From NCBI RefSeq assembly GCF_000525795.1, contig NZ_AOCG01000006.1:1-64000 (forward strand): a stretch of 64,000 bases of DNA, given 5' to 3'. The notes below the pieces were generated by a model. It was not told where the DNA came from, made no database searches, and saw only the letters and a list, made by a program, of their open reading frames with translations. Source of the stretch: Listeria aquatica FSL S10-1188 (GTDB lineage: Bacteria; Bacillota; Bacilli; Lactobacillales; Listeriaceae). Made by a program: the position numbers and the translations under genes. This document shows, piece after piece, positions 38,393-52,575 of the stretch (position 1 is the stretch's first letter; each line of letters opens with the position of its first letter).

Positions 38393-39919
38393 TATGGAGT
38401 ACGTCCTTTTAGTTTGGCAAGTGAATCTGTTACTTTTAACGTTGCGCGGACAGCTTTACGGTTTAGCGTGCCCTTGTAGTGTTTGATTTCTGCCTGTTGT
38501 TTCTCAAGCCGAGTATTTGCTTGCGTAAGTTTTTGTTCGGATTCATTTAGCTTTGTTTCTAGGCTTTGTTTAGCTTTTTGTTCGTTTGTTAACTGATTTT
38601 TAGTTTGGTTTAATTGGGCCGTCAATTGTTTAATTTGATAATCGCGTCTGTGATTTTCATAATCCACTTTGACTTGGTGTCTTTCTTTTAACAACCTAGA
38701 TGCAGTTTGAATCCGCTCATAGAGGGGTACTCCCGTTAGCACCGTAATCGGCTCGGCGCTTTCTGGAAAGGTAAGTGCCGCAATCTCAATATCAAGGGGC
38801 GCTTCTTTTCGGTCTCTATTTTCCGTATAGATATGCGGGACTTGATTGGCATCTAAAAAGTCAATAAAGCGATCAAAATTTTGCTTTTGAACTTTTTCAG
38901 CTGACTTTAAATCCACTTGTCCAAGTAATTCCTCTAGATTTTGAATTTCCGATAGTTTTTCTGCCGTTACGTGAGGCAAGTTATGATAAGCCGCTAGTTC
39001 GCGCATTCTGGCATCTTGAACAAAAGATACATTCGGTGTTCCAACGATTGTCGGGATAACATTCCCATGTAATCGTGGCCCGATGCTAAATGATGCTTGG
39101 CGCATAAAGTCATACCAACTAGGCATACTAGTAAAATATTTTACGCGGCCTTCTTTATAATAGCAATCAAGGATGGAAACGGGGTAGCTTTGCCGATCAC
39201 TGGAAATATCTGGACCACCTGCATACATCAAGTGGAACTCATCCAAATGTTGCGGGATGAAGTAGTAATTCGGATGCTTCTGGATCACCTCGTTTAAAAA
39301 TTGCAAAGAAGCTTCACTTGATACGGGAGAAGCATTGATCGCAATTAAGGAGTCTCTTTGCAAGTTTAAATCGCGAATTTTAAGTTCAGATCCGAAGGTA
39401 TAAAGTGATGGACAGCCAATCACTTCATAGTCTTCTTGTTCTTTAAATCCAAGCTGCTTTAAATAGTCAGCAGTGATCTGGCCTCGCAAGCCTAATTTGG
39501 CTGATTTTTCTAGCACAGCTTTAACGAATTCTTTTACGTCTTCATCAAACGAAAAGCCTTGTTCAAGTTGCGGTTCATACGCTGCCCGGAGACCGACGCC
39601 CGTTACGATAACCGGGATGTTTAATTGTTTAATGAGTGCTGTATAGTTGCGCAGTTGCGGCCTAAAATCTTCGCGAAAAGCATCTGCTAGTGGAATGATA
39701 TAGGCATCATATTCTTCATTATATCGTGCTGCTCGGCTTGGGTCTGTTGAAAGTCCATCTGGAACAAGTTCTGTTTCTTCTTGCCAAAGTGTTCTGTAAA
39801 TACTATACTGATAAGCTAAATTTCCATTATTAAAACCGGTTCGGTCTCTTAAATACATATCTTCTGCAGTATAAACATCTGTTGGCCGCATTCCCGAACG
39901 AATCAAAATTTTTTTTCAT
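38392..39919 (-). CDS. Polysaccharide pyruvyl transferase family protein with C-terminal coiled coil (frameshifted at start)
   Basis: The roughly 508-residue protein has a WcaK/CsaB-type pyruvyl transferase domain (residues about 1-350: IPVIVTGVGLRAAYEP, DYEVIGCPSLYTFG, ASFSIGPRLHGNVIPTIVGT with the typical RLHG). A C-terminal region of about 110 residues is predicted coiled coil (QIKQLTAQLNQTKNQLTNEQ onward). Such enzymes add ketal-pyruvate to cell-wall or capsular glycans. The start is ATG at 39919 (MKKILIRSGMRPTDV), reached by removing one base from a T8 run at 39909-39916. It stands alone between MscS and pyrE. Confidence 0.78.
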
Positions 39920-39967
39920 AAATTTGTCACGTCCCTAAGCATTCATTAAGTTCCATTTTTGCAAAAT

Positions 39968-40014
39968 AAAAAAAGTATCACTAGCATTATATCAAAAAAC
40001 TAGCAATACTTTTA
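39968..40014 (-). terminator. Terminator of the pyr operon
   Basis: On the minus strand AAAGTATTGCTAG pairs with CTAGTGATACTTT (G-U tolerated) and is followed by a T-run, downstream of pyrE. Confidence 0.75.
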
Positions 40015-40029
40015 GTTATTTCATGAAAT

Positions 40030-40652
40030 TTATTTCCCGAATGCAGTCGGATCTTTTTTCCATTCTCGTAAGGTACTCATATCCGCTTCTGTGACATAAC
40101 CTTCTTCACATGCCACTTCAATGAGTGTTTCGTAATCCGTTAACGTCTCAAGCTTTACGCCTGCTTGCGCAAAACGAGTTTCCCCTTCTTCTAATCCATA
40201 TGTGAAGATCGCAGCAATACCAAGCACTTCACAGCCGGCTTCTTTCAGTGCATCCACTGCTTTTAAAGAACTACCACCCGTCGAAATTAAATCTTCAATA
40301 ACGACCACTTTTTGTCCTTTTTGGACTGGACCTTCGATTTGGTTCCCTTTTCCATGTTTTTTAGCTTCACCGCGAACATAGACCATTGGTAAGTCGAGTA
40401 AGTCACTTACCCACGCGGCATGTGGGATTCCTGCTGTCGCCGTTCCAGCTATAACCTCACAGCCTGGGAATTCCTGTTTGATTTTTTTGGCTAAGTTAAG
40501 CGCAATAAATTTGCGGATGTCCGGAAACCCTAGTGTTAGACGGTTATCACAATAAATCGGTGACCGAATTCCTGAAGCCCATGTAAACGGATCGTTCGGT
40601 TGCAAAAATACGGCTTTAATTTTAAGTAATTGTTCGGCAGTTTGTTTCGCTA

Positions 40653-40665
<13 letters not shown>
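40030..40665 (-). CDS. pyrE: Orotate phosphoribosyltransferase
   Basis: The 211-residue enzyme transfers phosphoribose from PRPP to orotate. The PRPP loop [18 protein letters not shown] is near residue 118, with [16 protein letters not shown] near 24 and [14 protein letters not shown] near 92. It is last in the operon and overlaps pyrF by 13 bases. Confidence 0.95.
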
Positions 40666-43029
<2,364 letters not shown>

Positions 43030-43055
43030 TTCAAAACCACCGTTTCCTGCTTATT

Positions 43056-46000
43056 TTAAACAGATTCTATTGCTTCAATCTCAAAGGAGCGCGACTCTAA
43101 AACTCGTAAGATCGCTTCGGCAGTATCAAGGGAGGTACAAACTGCCACTCCATTTTCCACCGATTCCCGCCGAATTTGGAAGCCATCGCGTTCCTTTCGT
43201 TTCCCGCTTGTCATTGTATTAACTACAAGCGTGATCTGTCCGTTACGAATATAGTCAATCAAAGTTTCGTGATTTTCTCCGATTTTTTTCACTGCTTGGA
43301 CAGGAATTTCTGCATCTTCAAGAGATTTTGCTGTTCCAGACGTTGCCATGATCGTAAAGCCGATTTTGTTGAACCGTTCTGCGAGTTTGATTGCTTCTTC
43401 TTTATCACGGTCAGCCACAGTTAGAAGAACTGTTCCGTAGTCCGGCATTTTAGTCCCGCTTGCGACAAAACCTTTATAGAGCGCTTTTTCAAGCGTTGCA
43501 TCTTTCCCCATAACTTCTCCTGTTGACTTCATTTCTGGGCCGAGCGAGGTATCGACGCTGCGCAGTTTCGCAAATGAGAAGACCGGCACTTTAACGAAAA
43601 TCTCGGATTTTTCTTTGGCCAAACCGGCTTCGTATCCAAGCTCTTGAAGTGTCTTGCCGAGGATCACTTTAGTGGCCACATTTGCCATTGGGATGTCCGT
43701 GATTTTGCTTAAGAATGGTGCTGTCCGGCTAGAACGCGGATTCACTTCGATCACAAAGACTTCTTCGCCACTAATGATGTATTGAATGTTAAGCATTCCT
43801 ATGATGCCTAGCCCTTTGGCAAGCTTTGTCGTGTAATCGGTGATGGTTTCCTTGACTGCTGCGCTTAAGCTTTGCGCGGGATAAACCGCAATCGAATCTC
43901 CTGAATGGACACCTGCACGTTCAATGTGTTCCATGATGCCTGGGATGAGTACATGATCGCCGTCACAAATGGCATCTACTTCGACTTCTTGACCTTGAAG
44001 ATAGCGGTCAACAAGAACGGGATGCTTCGGATTGACTTTCACAGCATGATCCATATAGTAGCGCAGGGCTTCTTCTGATTCGACGATTTCCATGGCGCGA
44101 CCACCGAGTACGTAAGATGGGCGCACAAGGACAGGATAGCCAATTTCTGTGGCTACTTGGATAGCGCCGTCTACTGATGTTGCGGTTTTTCCGGCTGGTT
44201 GTGGGATATTCAGTTCATACAAGGCTTTTTCAAATTCATCTCGGTTTTCCGCGCGGTCAATGTCTCTAAGGCTGGTTCCAAGGATTTTCACTCCGCGCGC
44301 TTCTAGGCCTTCAGCGAGGTTGATTGCAGTTTGCCCGCCAAATTGCACGATGACGCCACGTGGCTGTTCAAGTTCAATCACATGCATCACATCTTCTAGT
44401 GTGAGCGGCTCGAAATAAAGTTTGTCGGAAATCGAGAAATCCGTTGAAACCGTTTCTGGATTGTTATTAATGATGATGGCTTCATAACCGGCCTGCTTAA
44501 TCGCCCACACGGAATGAACGGTCGCATAGTCGAATTCGACGCCTTGTCCGATCCGAATGGGGCCAGAGCCAAGCACGATAACACTTTCTTTTTCTGAGCG
44601 CAGCGATTCATTTTCTTCTTCATAGCTGCTGTAGAAGTAAGGCGTTGTGGATTCAAACTCGGCGGCGCAAGTATCCACCATTTTGAAAACCGGCCAAATT
44701 CCTAGCTGTTTGCGTTTTTGATAGATCTCGTCTTCCGTTTCTCCTAACAGACGAGCAAGAAAGGCGTCGGAAAAGCCGAGGCGCTTCGCTTCATAAAGTG
44801 TGCTCGCCTCACCATTTTGTTCTTCGAGCAATCTTTCTGTCTTAATGATTTTTTCAAAGCTGTGCAAGAAAAATAAATCAATTTTCGTTTTATCGTGCAA
44901 GCTTGTGACACTTTCTCCTTTCCGGAGAGCCGCTGCAAGGAAAAACAAGCGGTCATCCTCAGGAAAGCGAATCTTACGGTCACGCACTTCATCTGTTGCC
45001 TGTTCTGCTTCTTCAAGGTACAAGTGGTCACAGCCGATTTCAAGTGAGCGAACTGCTTTTAAGAGCGCCTCTTCCCAGTTTCGTCCAATCGCCATGACTT
45101 CGCCTGTCGCTTTCATTTGCGTTCCAAGGCGACGATCTCCGGATTCAAATTTATCAAATGGGAAGCGAGGAATTTTCGCCACCACATAGTCTAGTGTTGG
45201 TTCAAAATGAGCGTAAGTTGTCCCTGTTACCGGGTTTTTGATTTCATCCAGTGTAAGCCCCACCGCAATTTTAGCCGCTAGTTTTGCAATCGGATAACCT
45301 GTTGCTTTTGAAGCAAGGGCCGAGCTTCTGCTAACTCGCGGATTCACTTCGATCACATAATACTCATAGCTGTTTGGATCAAGGGCAAGTTGGACGTTAC
45401 AACCTCCTTCAATTTCAAGCGCGCGAATGATTCGAAGCGAGACATCACGCAACATTTGATATTCTCGGTCTGAAAGGGTTTGACTAGGTGCAACGACAAT
45501 GGAATCGCCTGTATGTACACCGACTGGGTCGATATTTTCCATGTTGCAGACGACCATCACATTATCATTTGCATCGCGCATCACTTCATATTCGATTTCT
45601 TTAAAACCCGCTATACTCCGTTCGAGTAGACACTGTGTCACGGGGCTAAGTTTCAAGCCACTTGCAACAATTTCTTCGAGTTCTGTATCGTTATGGCAAA
45701 TCCCGCCGCCAGACCCGCCAAGTGTATAAGCAGGGCGAACAATGACAGGGTAGCCGATTTCCGAAACAAACTGATGTGCTTCTTCAAGGGAATGAATGAT
45801 TTCACTTTCTGGGACGGGTTCCCCGAGCTCATTCATTAAGTTCCGAAATTCTTCGCGATCTTCCGCTTTTTGGATCGCTCTTAAATCTGTTCCAAGGACT
45901 TCGACATTCATTTCTTCTAAAATGCCAGCTCGAGCTAGTTCCATCGCCATATTAAGCCCTGTCTGTCCACCTAGTGTGGGTAAAATGGCTGAAGGTCGCT

Positions 46001-46241
46001 CTTTTCGAATGATTCGAGAGACAAAGTCTAGTGTGATCGGTTCGATATAAACCTTATCTGCCATTTCAGCATCCGTCATAATCGTCGCTGGATTAGAGTT
46101 GACAAGAACGACCCGGTATCCTTCTTCTTTTAAACTTAGGCACGCTTGTGTTCCTGCATAGTCAAACTCAGCAGCTTGTCCAATGACAATTGGTCCCGAT
46201 CCGATAACAAGAATTGTTTCAATATCTGTTCTTTTAGGCAT
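43056..46241 (-). CDS. pyrAB: Carbamoyl phosphate synthase large subunit (pyrimidine)
   Basis: The 1061-residue protein has two ATP-grasp halves. The first opens [20 protein letters not shown] near residue 10; the second repeats the signature as [20 protein letters not shown] near 550. [10 protein letters not shown] and [12 protein letters not shown] lie in the second half, and an MGS-like C-terminal domain holds the allosteric site. It makes carbamoyl phosphate from the ammonia delivered by PyrAA. Start overlaps pyrAA by 8 bases. Confidence 0.97.
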   Translation of the reverse strand: MPKRTDIETILVIGSGPIVIGQAAEFDYAGTQACLSLKEEGYRVVLVNSNPATIMTDAEMADKVYIEPITLDFVSRIIRKERPSAILPTLGGQTGLNMAMELARAGILEEMNVEVLGTDLRAIQKAEDREEFRNLMNELGEPVPESEIIHSLEEAHQFVSEIGYPVIVRPAYTLGGSGGGICHNDTELEEIVASGLKLSPVTQCLLERSIAGFKEIEYEVMRDANDNVMVVCNMENIDPVGVHTGDSIVVAPSQTLSDREYQMLRDVSLRIIRALEIEGGCNVQLALDPNSYEYYVIEVNPRVSRSSALASKATGYPIAKLAAKIAVGLTLDEIKNPVTGTTYAHFEPTLDYVVAKIPRFPFDKFESGDRRLGTQMKATGEVMAIGRNWEEALLKAVRSLEIGCDHLYLEEAEQATDEVRDRKIRFPEDDRLFFLAAALRKGESVTSLHDKTKIDLFFLHSFEKIIKTERLLEEQNGEASTLYEAKRLGFSDAFLARLLGETEDEIYQKRKQLGIWPVFKMVDTCAAEFESTTPYFYSSYEEENESLRSEKESVIVLGSGPIRIGQGVEFDYATVHSVWAIKQAGYEAIIINNNPETVSTDFSISDKLYFEPLTLEDVMHVIELEQPRGVIVQFGGQTAINLAEGLEARGVKILGTSLRDIDRAENRDEFEKALYELNIPQPAGKTATSVDGAIQVATEIGYPVLVRPSYVLGGRAMEIVESEEALRYYMDHAVKVNPKHPVLVDRYLQGQEVEVDAICDGDHVLIPGIMEHIERAGVHSGDSIAVYPAQSLSAAVKETITDYTTKLAKGLGIIGMLNIQYIISGEEVFVIEVNPRSSRTAPFLSKITDIPMANVATKVILGKTLQELGYEAGLAKEKSEIFVKVPVFSFAKLRSVDTSLGPEMKSTGEVMGKDATLEKALYKGFVASGTKMPDYGTVLLTVADRDKEEAIKLAERFNKIGFTIMATSGTAKSLEDAEIPVQAVKKIGENHETLIDYIRNGQITLVVNTMTSGKRKERDGFQIRRESVENGVAVCTSLDTAEAILRVLESRSFEIEAIESV

Positions 46242-47334
46242 GATCCACCCGTCCTTCCCGTTCTAAATCCATCATTTCCATAAATTGATCAAATAAATAA
46301 TTCACATCGCCTGGTCCCGGATTCGCTTCTGGATGGTACTGCACGGTATAAGCTGGGTATTCAGCATGTGCTAGTCCTTCGATTGTGCCGTCATTTAATT
46401 CCACGTGAGTCACAACAAGATCGCTATTTTGAACCGAGTCTTGCTCCACTGAATAGCCGTGATTTTGTGCAGTGAAGTCCACGCGACCGCTTGCGAGTTC
46501 TTTAACTGGATGGTTAGCACCGCGGTGCCCGAATTTCATTTTGAATGTATCTGCTCCGTTTGCAAGTGCGAATAGTTGGTGCCCGAGGCAAATGCCAAAG
46601 AGCGGAACAATTCCTTGAATGCCTTTTACCATTTCGATAGCTTCTGGCACATCTTTTGGATCCCCGGGCCCGTTTGAAAGCATGACACCATCTGGATGAA
46701 GATTCAAGATTTCAGCAGCGCTCGTGTTATACGGCACAACGGTGACATGGCAATTGCGCTTGTTGAGTTCTTTTAAGATGGAACCTTTGACACCAAAATC
46801 AACAAGGACAACGCGTTTTCCTTCGCCTGGGCTGATAAATGGCTTGGAAGATGAGACTTCAGCAACTTGACTTGTACTTAATCGAACCGATCGTAAATGA
46901 TGGAGCAACTTTTCTTTATCCGTCTCATTTTCGTAAGGAGCAAGAAGTCCTTTAAGGGTTCCTTCTTGTCGAATCATTTTTGTTAATTTGCGAGTATCGA
47001 TACCAGCAATACCCGGAACATCTTTTTCTTTTAGGAATTCATCGAGTGTCATTTGTTCTCGCCAATTGGACGGGTTCCTAGCAGCTTCTCGAACGATTAC
47101 TCCTTTTACAACGGGTTGAATGGATTCAAAATCGTCGCGGTTAATTCCATAATTTCCAACAAGCGGATACGTAAAAGTAATCATCTGTCCGTAATACGAT
47201 GGATCTGTGATCGTTTCCTGATAGCCTGTCATCCCTGTATTAAAAACGACTTCCCCGACTGTCTCTTTGTCCGCTCCGATTGCGTCGCCTATGAAGTGTG
47301 TCCCGTCTTCTAGTAGTAAAATTCTTTTTTTCAT
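46234..47334 (-). CDS. pyrAA: Carbamoyl phosphate synthase small subunit (pyrimidine)
   Basis: The 366-residue glutamine amidotransferase has the catalytic Cys in [14 protein letters not shown] near residue 245 and the His-Glu pair in [15 protein letters not shown] near 330. The N-terminal domain ([18 protein letters not shown]) is the CPSase-specific part. Overlaps pyrC by 4 bases. Confidence 0.96.
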   Translation of the reverse strand: MKKRILLLEDGTHFIGDAIGADKETVGEVVFNTGMTGYQETITDPSYYGQMITFTYPLVGNYGINRDDFESIQPVVKGVIVREAARNPSNWREQMTLDEFLKEKDVPGIAGIDTRKLTKMIRQEGTLKGLLAPYENETDKEKLLHHLRSVRLSTSQVAEVSSSKPFISPGEGKRVVLVDFGVKGSILKELNKRNCHVTVVPYNTSAAEILNLHPDGVMLSNGPGDPKDVPEAIEMVKGIQGIVPLFGICLGHQLFALANGADTFKMKFGHRGANHPVKELASGRVDFTAQNHGYSVEQDSVQNSDLVVTHVELNDGTIEGLAHAEYPAYTVQYHPEANPGPGDVNYLFDQFMEMMDLEREGRVDHA

Positions 47335-48608
47335 TTTACTTCCCCCTTATAAACGACTTTTCCTTCAAATAACGTGAGTACTGGATAGCCTACGCATTTA
47401 ACGCCAGTAAAGGGCGTATTTTTTCCTTTTGATGCAAATTGATTAGGATCAATGGCTTGCTCTTTTTCAAGGTCAAGTACTGTTAAGTCAGCCGCTTCGC
47501 CTAATTTTAATTCGCCAAATGGCAACTTGAAAGCTTTAGCCGGTTTAATTGTCATCCAGTCCACAAGCTGTTTTAGCGTCCACTTTCCTGTTTTCACAAA
47601 GTGCGTATATAAAAGCGGAAAAGCTGTTTCTAATCCGACAATTCCAAACGACGCTTCTTGCATAGGAACGTCCTTTTCTGCGGTTGCATGAGGAGCATGA
47701 TCAGTGGCGATGAAATCAATGGTTCCATCTTCTAGTCCCTCAATCAAAGCGTCTTGATCGATTTTGCTTCGCAGTGGTGGGTTCATTTTCCAGTTTCCAA
47801 TATTTCCCGGAATATCTTCTTCATTTAAAAGTAAATGATGCGGTGAAACTTCAGCCGTCACACGAATTCCTGCTCGCTTAGCATCTCGGACGACGCGAAC
47901 GGATTCTTTTGTGGAGATGTGACAAACGTGATAGTGACAGTTAGCTGCTTCTGCTAAAAGCACATCGCGCGCAATTTGGACGGATTCCGCAATGTTTGGA
48001 ATCCCCTTAAGGCCTTCACTCTTAGCAAAGGAGCCGTCATGAACCACGCCACCATAGACGAGCGAATTATCTTCGCAGTGCGCAACAACAGCCATATCTA
48101 GTTTAGAAGCTTCAAGCATTGCTTCATACATTGTTCCAGCTAACTGCACCCCAACGCCATCATCTGTAAATGCAAATGCGCCTGCTTCTTTTAAGCCACG
48201 AAAATCAACTAATTCTTCCGTTCCCAGTGCCTTTGTAATGGAGGCATATGGAAGGACTCGCACCTTGGCGGTTTCCTTAATTCGGTCTACAAGTTTTGTC
48301 ATGATTTCAGGGGAATCAGGAACTGGCTTCGTATTGGGCATTGCGCAAATTGTTGTGTAGCCCCCTCTTGCAGCGGCGTTTGTTCCCGTTTCAATCGTTT
48401 CTTTGTGTTCACCGCCTGGTTCGCGTAAATGAACATGTACATCAATAAATCCGGGGGTGACAAGCTTCCGAGCAGCATCAAAAGATTCTGCCTCAGGCTT
48501 ATCGATATGAGAGGCGATTTTGATGATTTTCCCATCTTCCACTAAAATGTCTTGCTGAATTTGTTCCCCTGTTTCGCTTAAAATGTGTCCATTTTTAATT
48601 AAATACAT
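47331..48608 (-). CDS. pyrC: Dihydroorotase
   Basis: The 425-residue zinc amidohydrolase closes carbamoyl aspartate to dihydroorotate. It shows the metal motif [19 protein letters not shown] near residue 53, CHISTKESV near 230 and [10 protein letters not shown] near 300. Type I dihydroorotase by length. Overlaps pyrB by 14 bases. Confidence 0.95.
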   Translation of the reverse strand: MYLIKNGHILSETGEQIQQDILVEDGKIIKIASHIDKPEAESFDAARKLVTPGFIDVHVHLREPGGEHKETIETGTNAAARGGYTTICAMPNTKPVPDSPEIMTKLVDRIKETAKVRVLPYASITKALGTEELVDFRGLKEAGAFAFTDDGVGVQLAGTMYEAMLEASKLDMAVVAHCEDNSLVYGGVVHDGSFAKSEGLKGIPNIAESVQIARDVLLAEAANCHYHVCHISTKESVRVVRDAKRAGIRVTAEVSPHHLLLNEEDIPGNIGNWKMNPPLRSKIDQDALIEGLEDGTIDFIATDHAPHATAEKDVPMQEASFGIVGLETAFPLLYTHFVKTGKWTLKQLVDWMTIKPAKAFKLPFGELKLGEAADLTVLDLEKEQAIDPNQFASKGKNTPFTGVKCVGYPVLTLFEGKVVYKGEVK

Positions 48609-49512
48609 GTTTTTCCGCTCCTTTACGCTTTCCGTTTAATATGGTTTCTAGAATGGCCATCCTTACAAAAACGCCATTTGTCATTTGCTCTACAATCCGA
48701 GATTGCTTGGATTCAACGAGCGAGTCCGCAATTTCTACGTCTCGATTTACTGGGCTAGGGTGCATAATAATAGCCTCTTGTTTCAGCATTTGGGCGCGCT
48801 TTTCAGTTAAACCGAAGCGTTCATGATAGTCTTCCTTTTGAAACCCTATCGCTCCATTTTGGTGCCGCTCATGTTGCACTCGAAGTAGCATCATGACATC
48901 TACTTGTTGCGCTGCTTCGTCCATTGTCAAGTAGGTTCCATAAGCTAGCGATTCTTCATCAAACCATTCTTTTGGTCCTGCAAAATAAATTTCTGCGCCG
49001 AGTCGTTTGAGCACTCGCATATTAGAGTTGGCTACGCGGCTATGTAAGATGTCACCGGCGATGGCTACTTTCAAGCCTGCAAAGCTTCCAAATTGTTCTT
49101 TAATAGTAAACAAGTCTAGCAAACACTGACTGGGATGTTCCCCGCAACCGTCTCCGCCACTAATAATTGCAATGTCAAGATCGTTAAGTTCGTCGTAGAA
49201 TTTTTCATCGGGATGCCTCACAACGGCAGCTTCAACGCCAAGCGCTTGCATGGTGAGGAGGGTATCGTAAAGGGTCTCGCCTTTTGTCACACTTGATTCA
49301 CTCGCCTCAAAACTCAGCACTTCAAATCCTAATTTCCGCTCGGCTACTTCGAAACTATAGTGTGTTCTTGTGCTTGGTTCAAAAAACATATTGACGATAA
49401 AATGACCGGCGTCAATCGTTGCTTTTTCTCCGTTTTTAAAGGCTGCGGCACGTGTAAGAAGGTTTTCAATGTCTCCAAGTGATAGTTCTTCCATTGATAC
49501 TAAACGTTTCAT
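48595..49512 (-). CDS. pyrB: Aspartate carbamoyltransferase
   Basis: The 305-residue catalytic chain has the carbamoyl phosphate loop [16 protein letters not shown] near residue 48, the [15 protein letters not shown] loop near 127 and MHPSPVNRD near 260. No regulatory chain (pyrI) is present, as usual in Firmicutes. The start is ATG at 49512; the ribosome binding site is weak (TTGGGA). Confidence 0.94.
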   Translation of the reverse strand: MKRLVSMEELSLGDIENLLTRAAAFKNGEKATIDAGHFIVNMFFEPSTRTHYSFEVAERKLGFEVLSFEASESSVTKGETLYDTLLTMQALGVEAAVVRHPDEKFYDELNDLDIAIISGGDGCGEHPSQCLLDLFTIKEQFGSFAGLKVAIAGDILHSRVANSNMRVLKRLGAEIYFAGPKEWFDEESLAYGTYLTMDEAAQQVDVMMLLRVQHERHQNGAIGFQKEDYHERFGLTEKRAQMLKQEAIIMHPSPVNRDVEIADSLVESKQSRIVEQMTNGVFVRMAILETILNGKRKGAEKHVFN

Positions 49513-49548
49513 TTTGCATCCCAACTTTCTACAGATTTAATTCAGTTA

Positions 49549-49584
49549 GTAAAACGCCTCTTTTAGAGGGTCTAAAAGAGGCCT
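49549..49584 (-). terminator. Hairpin between pyrP and pyrB
   Basis: GCCTCTTTTAGA and TCTAAAAGAGGC pair perfectly, followed on the minus strand by GTTTTACT. It lies in the 79-base pyrP-pyrB gap. No PyrR-binding CCAGAGAGG sequence is nearby, so it appears to be a simple partial terminator. Confidence 0.6.
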
Positions 49585-49591
49585 TATGAAC

Positions 49592-50878
49592 TCATTTTGC
49601 GTTCTTTTTCTCAGGAATAATTAAGTTGAGAATAATACCAACAACAGCGGCCATCGCCATTCCAGTGATTTTCACTGAATTGATTTGGACGAAAAAGCCA
49701 CCGATTCCGATTACAAGAACGACGGATGTAATAATTAAGTTCCGGTTAATATTTAAATCAATTTTGTTATCGATCATCATTCGCAGTCCACTTGAAGCGA
49801 TAACGCCGAAAAGTAGGAAGGAAATTCCACCAAGCACCGCTTGTGGGACGGAAGTGATAATTGCATTGATGTAGCCGATAAAGCCAAACAAAATCGCGAA
49901 TACCGCAGCACCGCCGATCACAAATACGCTGTAGACACGTGTGATCGCAAGTACACCAATATTTTCCCCATATGTCGTAACTGGCGGACCTCCGACAAGC
50001 GACGCGATGATCGATGCAGTTCCATCACCCAGCAAGGAACGATGTAAGCCTGGATCTTTAAAGAAGTTACGATTCGTAATTTTATTTAAAACAAGTTGGT
50101 GCCCCATGTGCTCAGCCATCGTAACAAAAGCAAGTGGCGCCATACTGATAATCACGGTCAAGGTTACGACCGGATCAGCATCCAAAAATGGAATCGTGAA
50201 ATCTGGAATTTGGAAGAGGCTGGCTTGTTTAACGAGTGTGAAATCAACGAGTCCAAACGGAATGCTCGCGATGTAGCCCACAAAGAAACCAAACAAAATG
50301 GGAACGAGCCCAAGGAATCCCTTAAAGAACATCATAGCAATAATTGCTCCAGCAAGCGTAATTAACGCGACAGCAACAGAACGGAAGCTATAGTCCGCAA
50401 TGTCAGCGCTTGTTCCCATTGCCATGTTTGCGGCACTTGGTGCAAGGCTAAGACCGATAACCATAATGACAGGTCCAACAACAACTGGTGGTAAGACTTT
50501 TTGAATCCAGTCTACGCCGGCATAATAAACAATCAACGAGATAATAGCGTAAACTACCCCTACAGAGAACGTTCCGACCATGACGGATCCGGGGGAATGT
50601 TCTTCCATAATGAACATGCTAAGCGGCTGTATGAAGGCAAACGATGAGCCTAAATAAGCTGGAATCTTGCCGCGTGTGATAAGCAGGTAAGCGAGGGTCC
50701 CAAGTCCACTTGAAACAAGTGCCACCCCTGGGCTCATCCCGGTTACGCTTGGAACAAAAATCGTTGAGCCAAACATTGTGAAAAGATGTTGAATGCTTAA
50801 AATAATCCACCGGTGCCACGCCGGCTTTTCATGAATATCAAGTACTGGTTTTGAAGCTGTGTTTTGCTGTTCTGTCAT
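49592..50878 (-). CDS. pyrP: Uracil permease
   Basis: The 428-residue NCS2-family transporter has about 12-14 membrane segments. FMTMFGSTIFVPS-type start (HLFTMFGSTIFVPSVTGMSP), the QH motif (SIQHLFTMF), and the second-signature region ITSVPQAVLGGISFLLFGVI are seen. It takes up external uracil, and lies between pyrR and pyrB behind its own PyrR attenuator. Confidence 0.93.
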   Translation of the reverse strand: MTEQQNTASKPVLDIHEKPAWHRWIILSIQHLFTMFGSTIFVPSVTGMSPGVALVSSGLGTLAYLLITRGKIPAYLGSSFAFIQPLSMFIMEEHSPGSVMVGTFSVGVVYAIISLIVYYAGVDWIQKVLPPVVVGPVIMVIGLSLAPSAANMAMGTSADIADYSFRSVAVALITLAGAIIAMMFFKGFLGLVPILFGFFVGYIASIPFGLVDFTLVKQASLFQIPDFTIPFLDADPVVTLTVIISMAPLAFVTMAEHMGHQLVLNKITNRNFFKDPGLHRSLLGDGTASIIASLVGGPPVTTYGENIGVLAITRVYSVFVIGGAAVFAILFGFIGYINAIITSVPQAVLGGISFLLFGVIASSGLRMMIDNKIDLNINRNLIITSVVLVIGIGGFFVQINSVKITGMAMAAVVGIILNLIIPEKKNAK

Positions 50879-50895
50879 TATAAATTCTCCCTTCT

Positions 50896-51010
50896 ACAAA
50901 AAAACTCTTCGCAATAAGTTGCGAAGAGTTTATAAATCCCCCAAAGGAAAGCTAGCTACGCTTTCTTTAGAAAATGGATACACTCTTCGCTGCCTCTCTG
51001 GACTGCAATT
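50896..51010 (-). promoter_or_regulatory. PyrR-dependent attenuator between pyrR and pyrP
   Basis: The minus strand shows the PyrR-binding sequence GTCCAGAGAGGCAGCGAAGAG (CCTCTCTGG at 50993-51001 on plus), then a terminator at 50897-50930 (AACTCTTCGCAA with TTGCGAAGAGTT) and seven T. The GCGAAGAGT of the upstream element can compete with the terminator stem, as in Bacillus pyr attenuation, where PyrR with UMP favours termination. Confidence 0.85.
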
Positions 51011-51031
51011 AAAAAGTGGTGTATGCGATTT

Positions 51032-51711
<680 letters not shown>

Positions 51712-51735
51712 TAAAGGATCTTTTCAATTGATACA

Positions 51736-51764
51736 AGCTTACCTGAAAATAAAGCTGTTGTCAA
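51736..51764 (-). promoter_or_regulatory. Promoter of the pyr operon
   Basis: On the minus strand TTGACA (51764-51759) and TAAGCT (51741-51736) are spaced by 17 bases, about 25 bases ahead of the first PyrR-binding sequence. Confidence 0.7.
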
Positions 51765-51770
51765 TCATTT

Positions 51771-52290
51771 TTAGGCATTTTTTTCTTGCCTTGTTTTTAG
51801 ATTCCAAACAAAGGCATCTAGTTCAGATGGGTTTTTAATTATTATAAAACTATTTGCATGCTCTTCTAGCAGTTGTAAAAACTTCGACCGGTTCGCTTCA
51901 AATTCACTTGTCCAGTGGCACATAGCTCGAAGCATTTTTAGGCTAGGGGTATAACGACTTTTTTCAAGTTTGCATTTTTGTTTGAAGTACCGCATGAAGA
52001 TACGTTTTCTTCTTAGCGCAAGCGGTGGGTCCAAAAAGACTATCTCATCCGCTAAGGTAAATAAATCGTGGTAAGATTCCCGGTAAGTCCCTTCCACAAT
52101 CCAGTTTCCTGCCTTATCCATTTCTTTAATTTGTTGCCACTGCTAGTCTTTGGAGCGCTTAGCACTTTTTTTCGCTTGTTCCGTGCACAAAAACATCCAG
52201 TTCATGATATGGAATGCCAAGCTCTTTTTGTAACTCTTTTGCGAGTGTCGTTTTTCCGCTCGCAACTGAACCTATAATCCAAATTTTCAT
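51771..52290 (-). pseudogene. P-loop nucleotide kinase-like gene (FlaR/topology-modulation type), broken
   Basis: The start MKIWIIGSVASGKTTLAKEL has a Walker A motif, then ELGIPYHELDVFVHGTSEK. Downstream, MDKAGNWIVEGTYRESYHDL and EIVFLDPPLALRRKRIFMRY match AAA-type small kinases often named FlaR or topology modulation. Two lesions separate the parts: a T7 run at 52166-52172 (six would restore the frame) and, in the restored frame, an in-frame TAG (complement of 52143-52145) between KRSKD and QWQQIKEM. The stop is not explained by a homopolymer error, so this may be a real pseudogene, or there may be a second error. Confidence 0.65.
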
Positions 52291-52310
52291 AGCGACCCTC
52301 TTTTCTTTCA

Positions 52311-52339
52311 TTGCTAAATATGTAGCACTGTGGTATTAT
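52311..52339 (+). promoter_or_regulatory. Promoter of the small basic protein gene
   Basis: TTGCTA (52311-52316) and TATTAT (52334-52339) are spaced by 17 bases, 35 bases before the ATG at 52374. Confidence 0.65.
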
Positions 52340-52373
52340 CCTCTATATTGTTTGAGAAAAGGAGGAATGGCTG

Positions 52374-52522
52374 ATGTCGAAATCAAAAGCCAAAAAAAAA
52401 GCGTGAAAAGCGTGTTCGTGAAGGCTTGCTTAATCCCGAAATCAAGCGCAGCCCTTACGCGGCACTTGATCTTAGAACGCGTGCGACGAAAACGAAAAAA
52501 GATGCTTTGTACCAAGTGAAAC
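52374..52522 (+). CDS. Small basic protein (frameshifted in this sequence)
   Basis: From ATG at 52374, MSKSKAKKK continues in the shifted frame as REKRVREGLLNPEIKRSPYA, then ALDLRTRATKTKKDALYQVK. This resembles a small highly basic family found in Bacilli (start SKSKAKK.REK.VREG..NPE), function unknown. The break is an A9 run at 52392-52400 (eight expected). In the corrected frame the stop would lie beyond the following terminator, so a further error or an unusual C-terminus is likely; the end given is approximate. AAAAGGAGG precedes the start. Confidence 0.55.
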
Positions 52523-52525
52523 ATA

Positions 52526-52564
52526 AAAACCATTCTTTTAATGAGGAAAAGAATGGTTTTTTAT
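52526..52564 (+). terminator. Terminator between the small basic protein gene and rluD
   Basis: AAAACCATTCTTTT pairs with AAAAGAATGGTTTT, followed by further T; it can serve rluD on the other strand too. Confidence 0.75.
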
Positions 52565-52575
52565 TTGGCTCTTTT

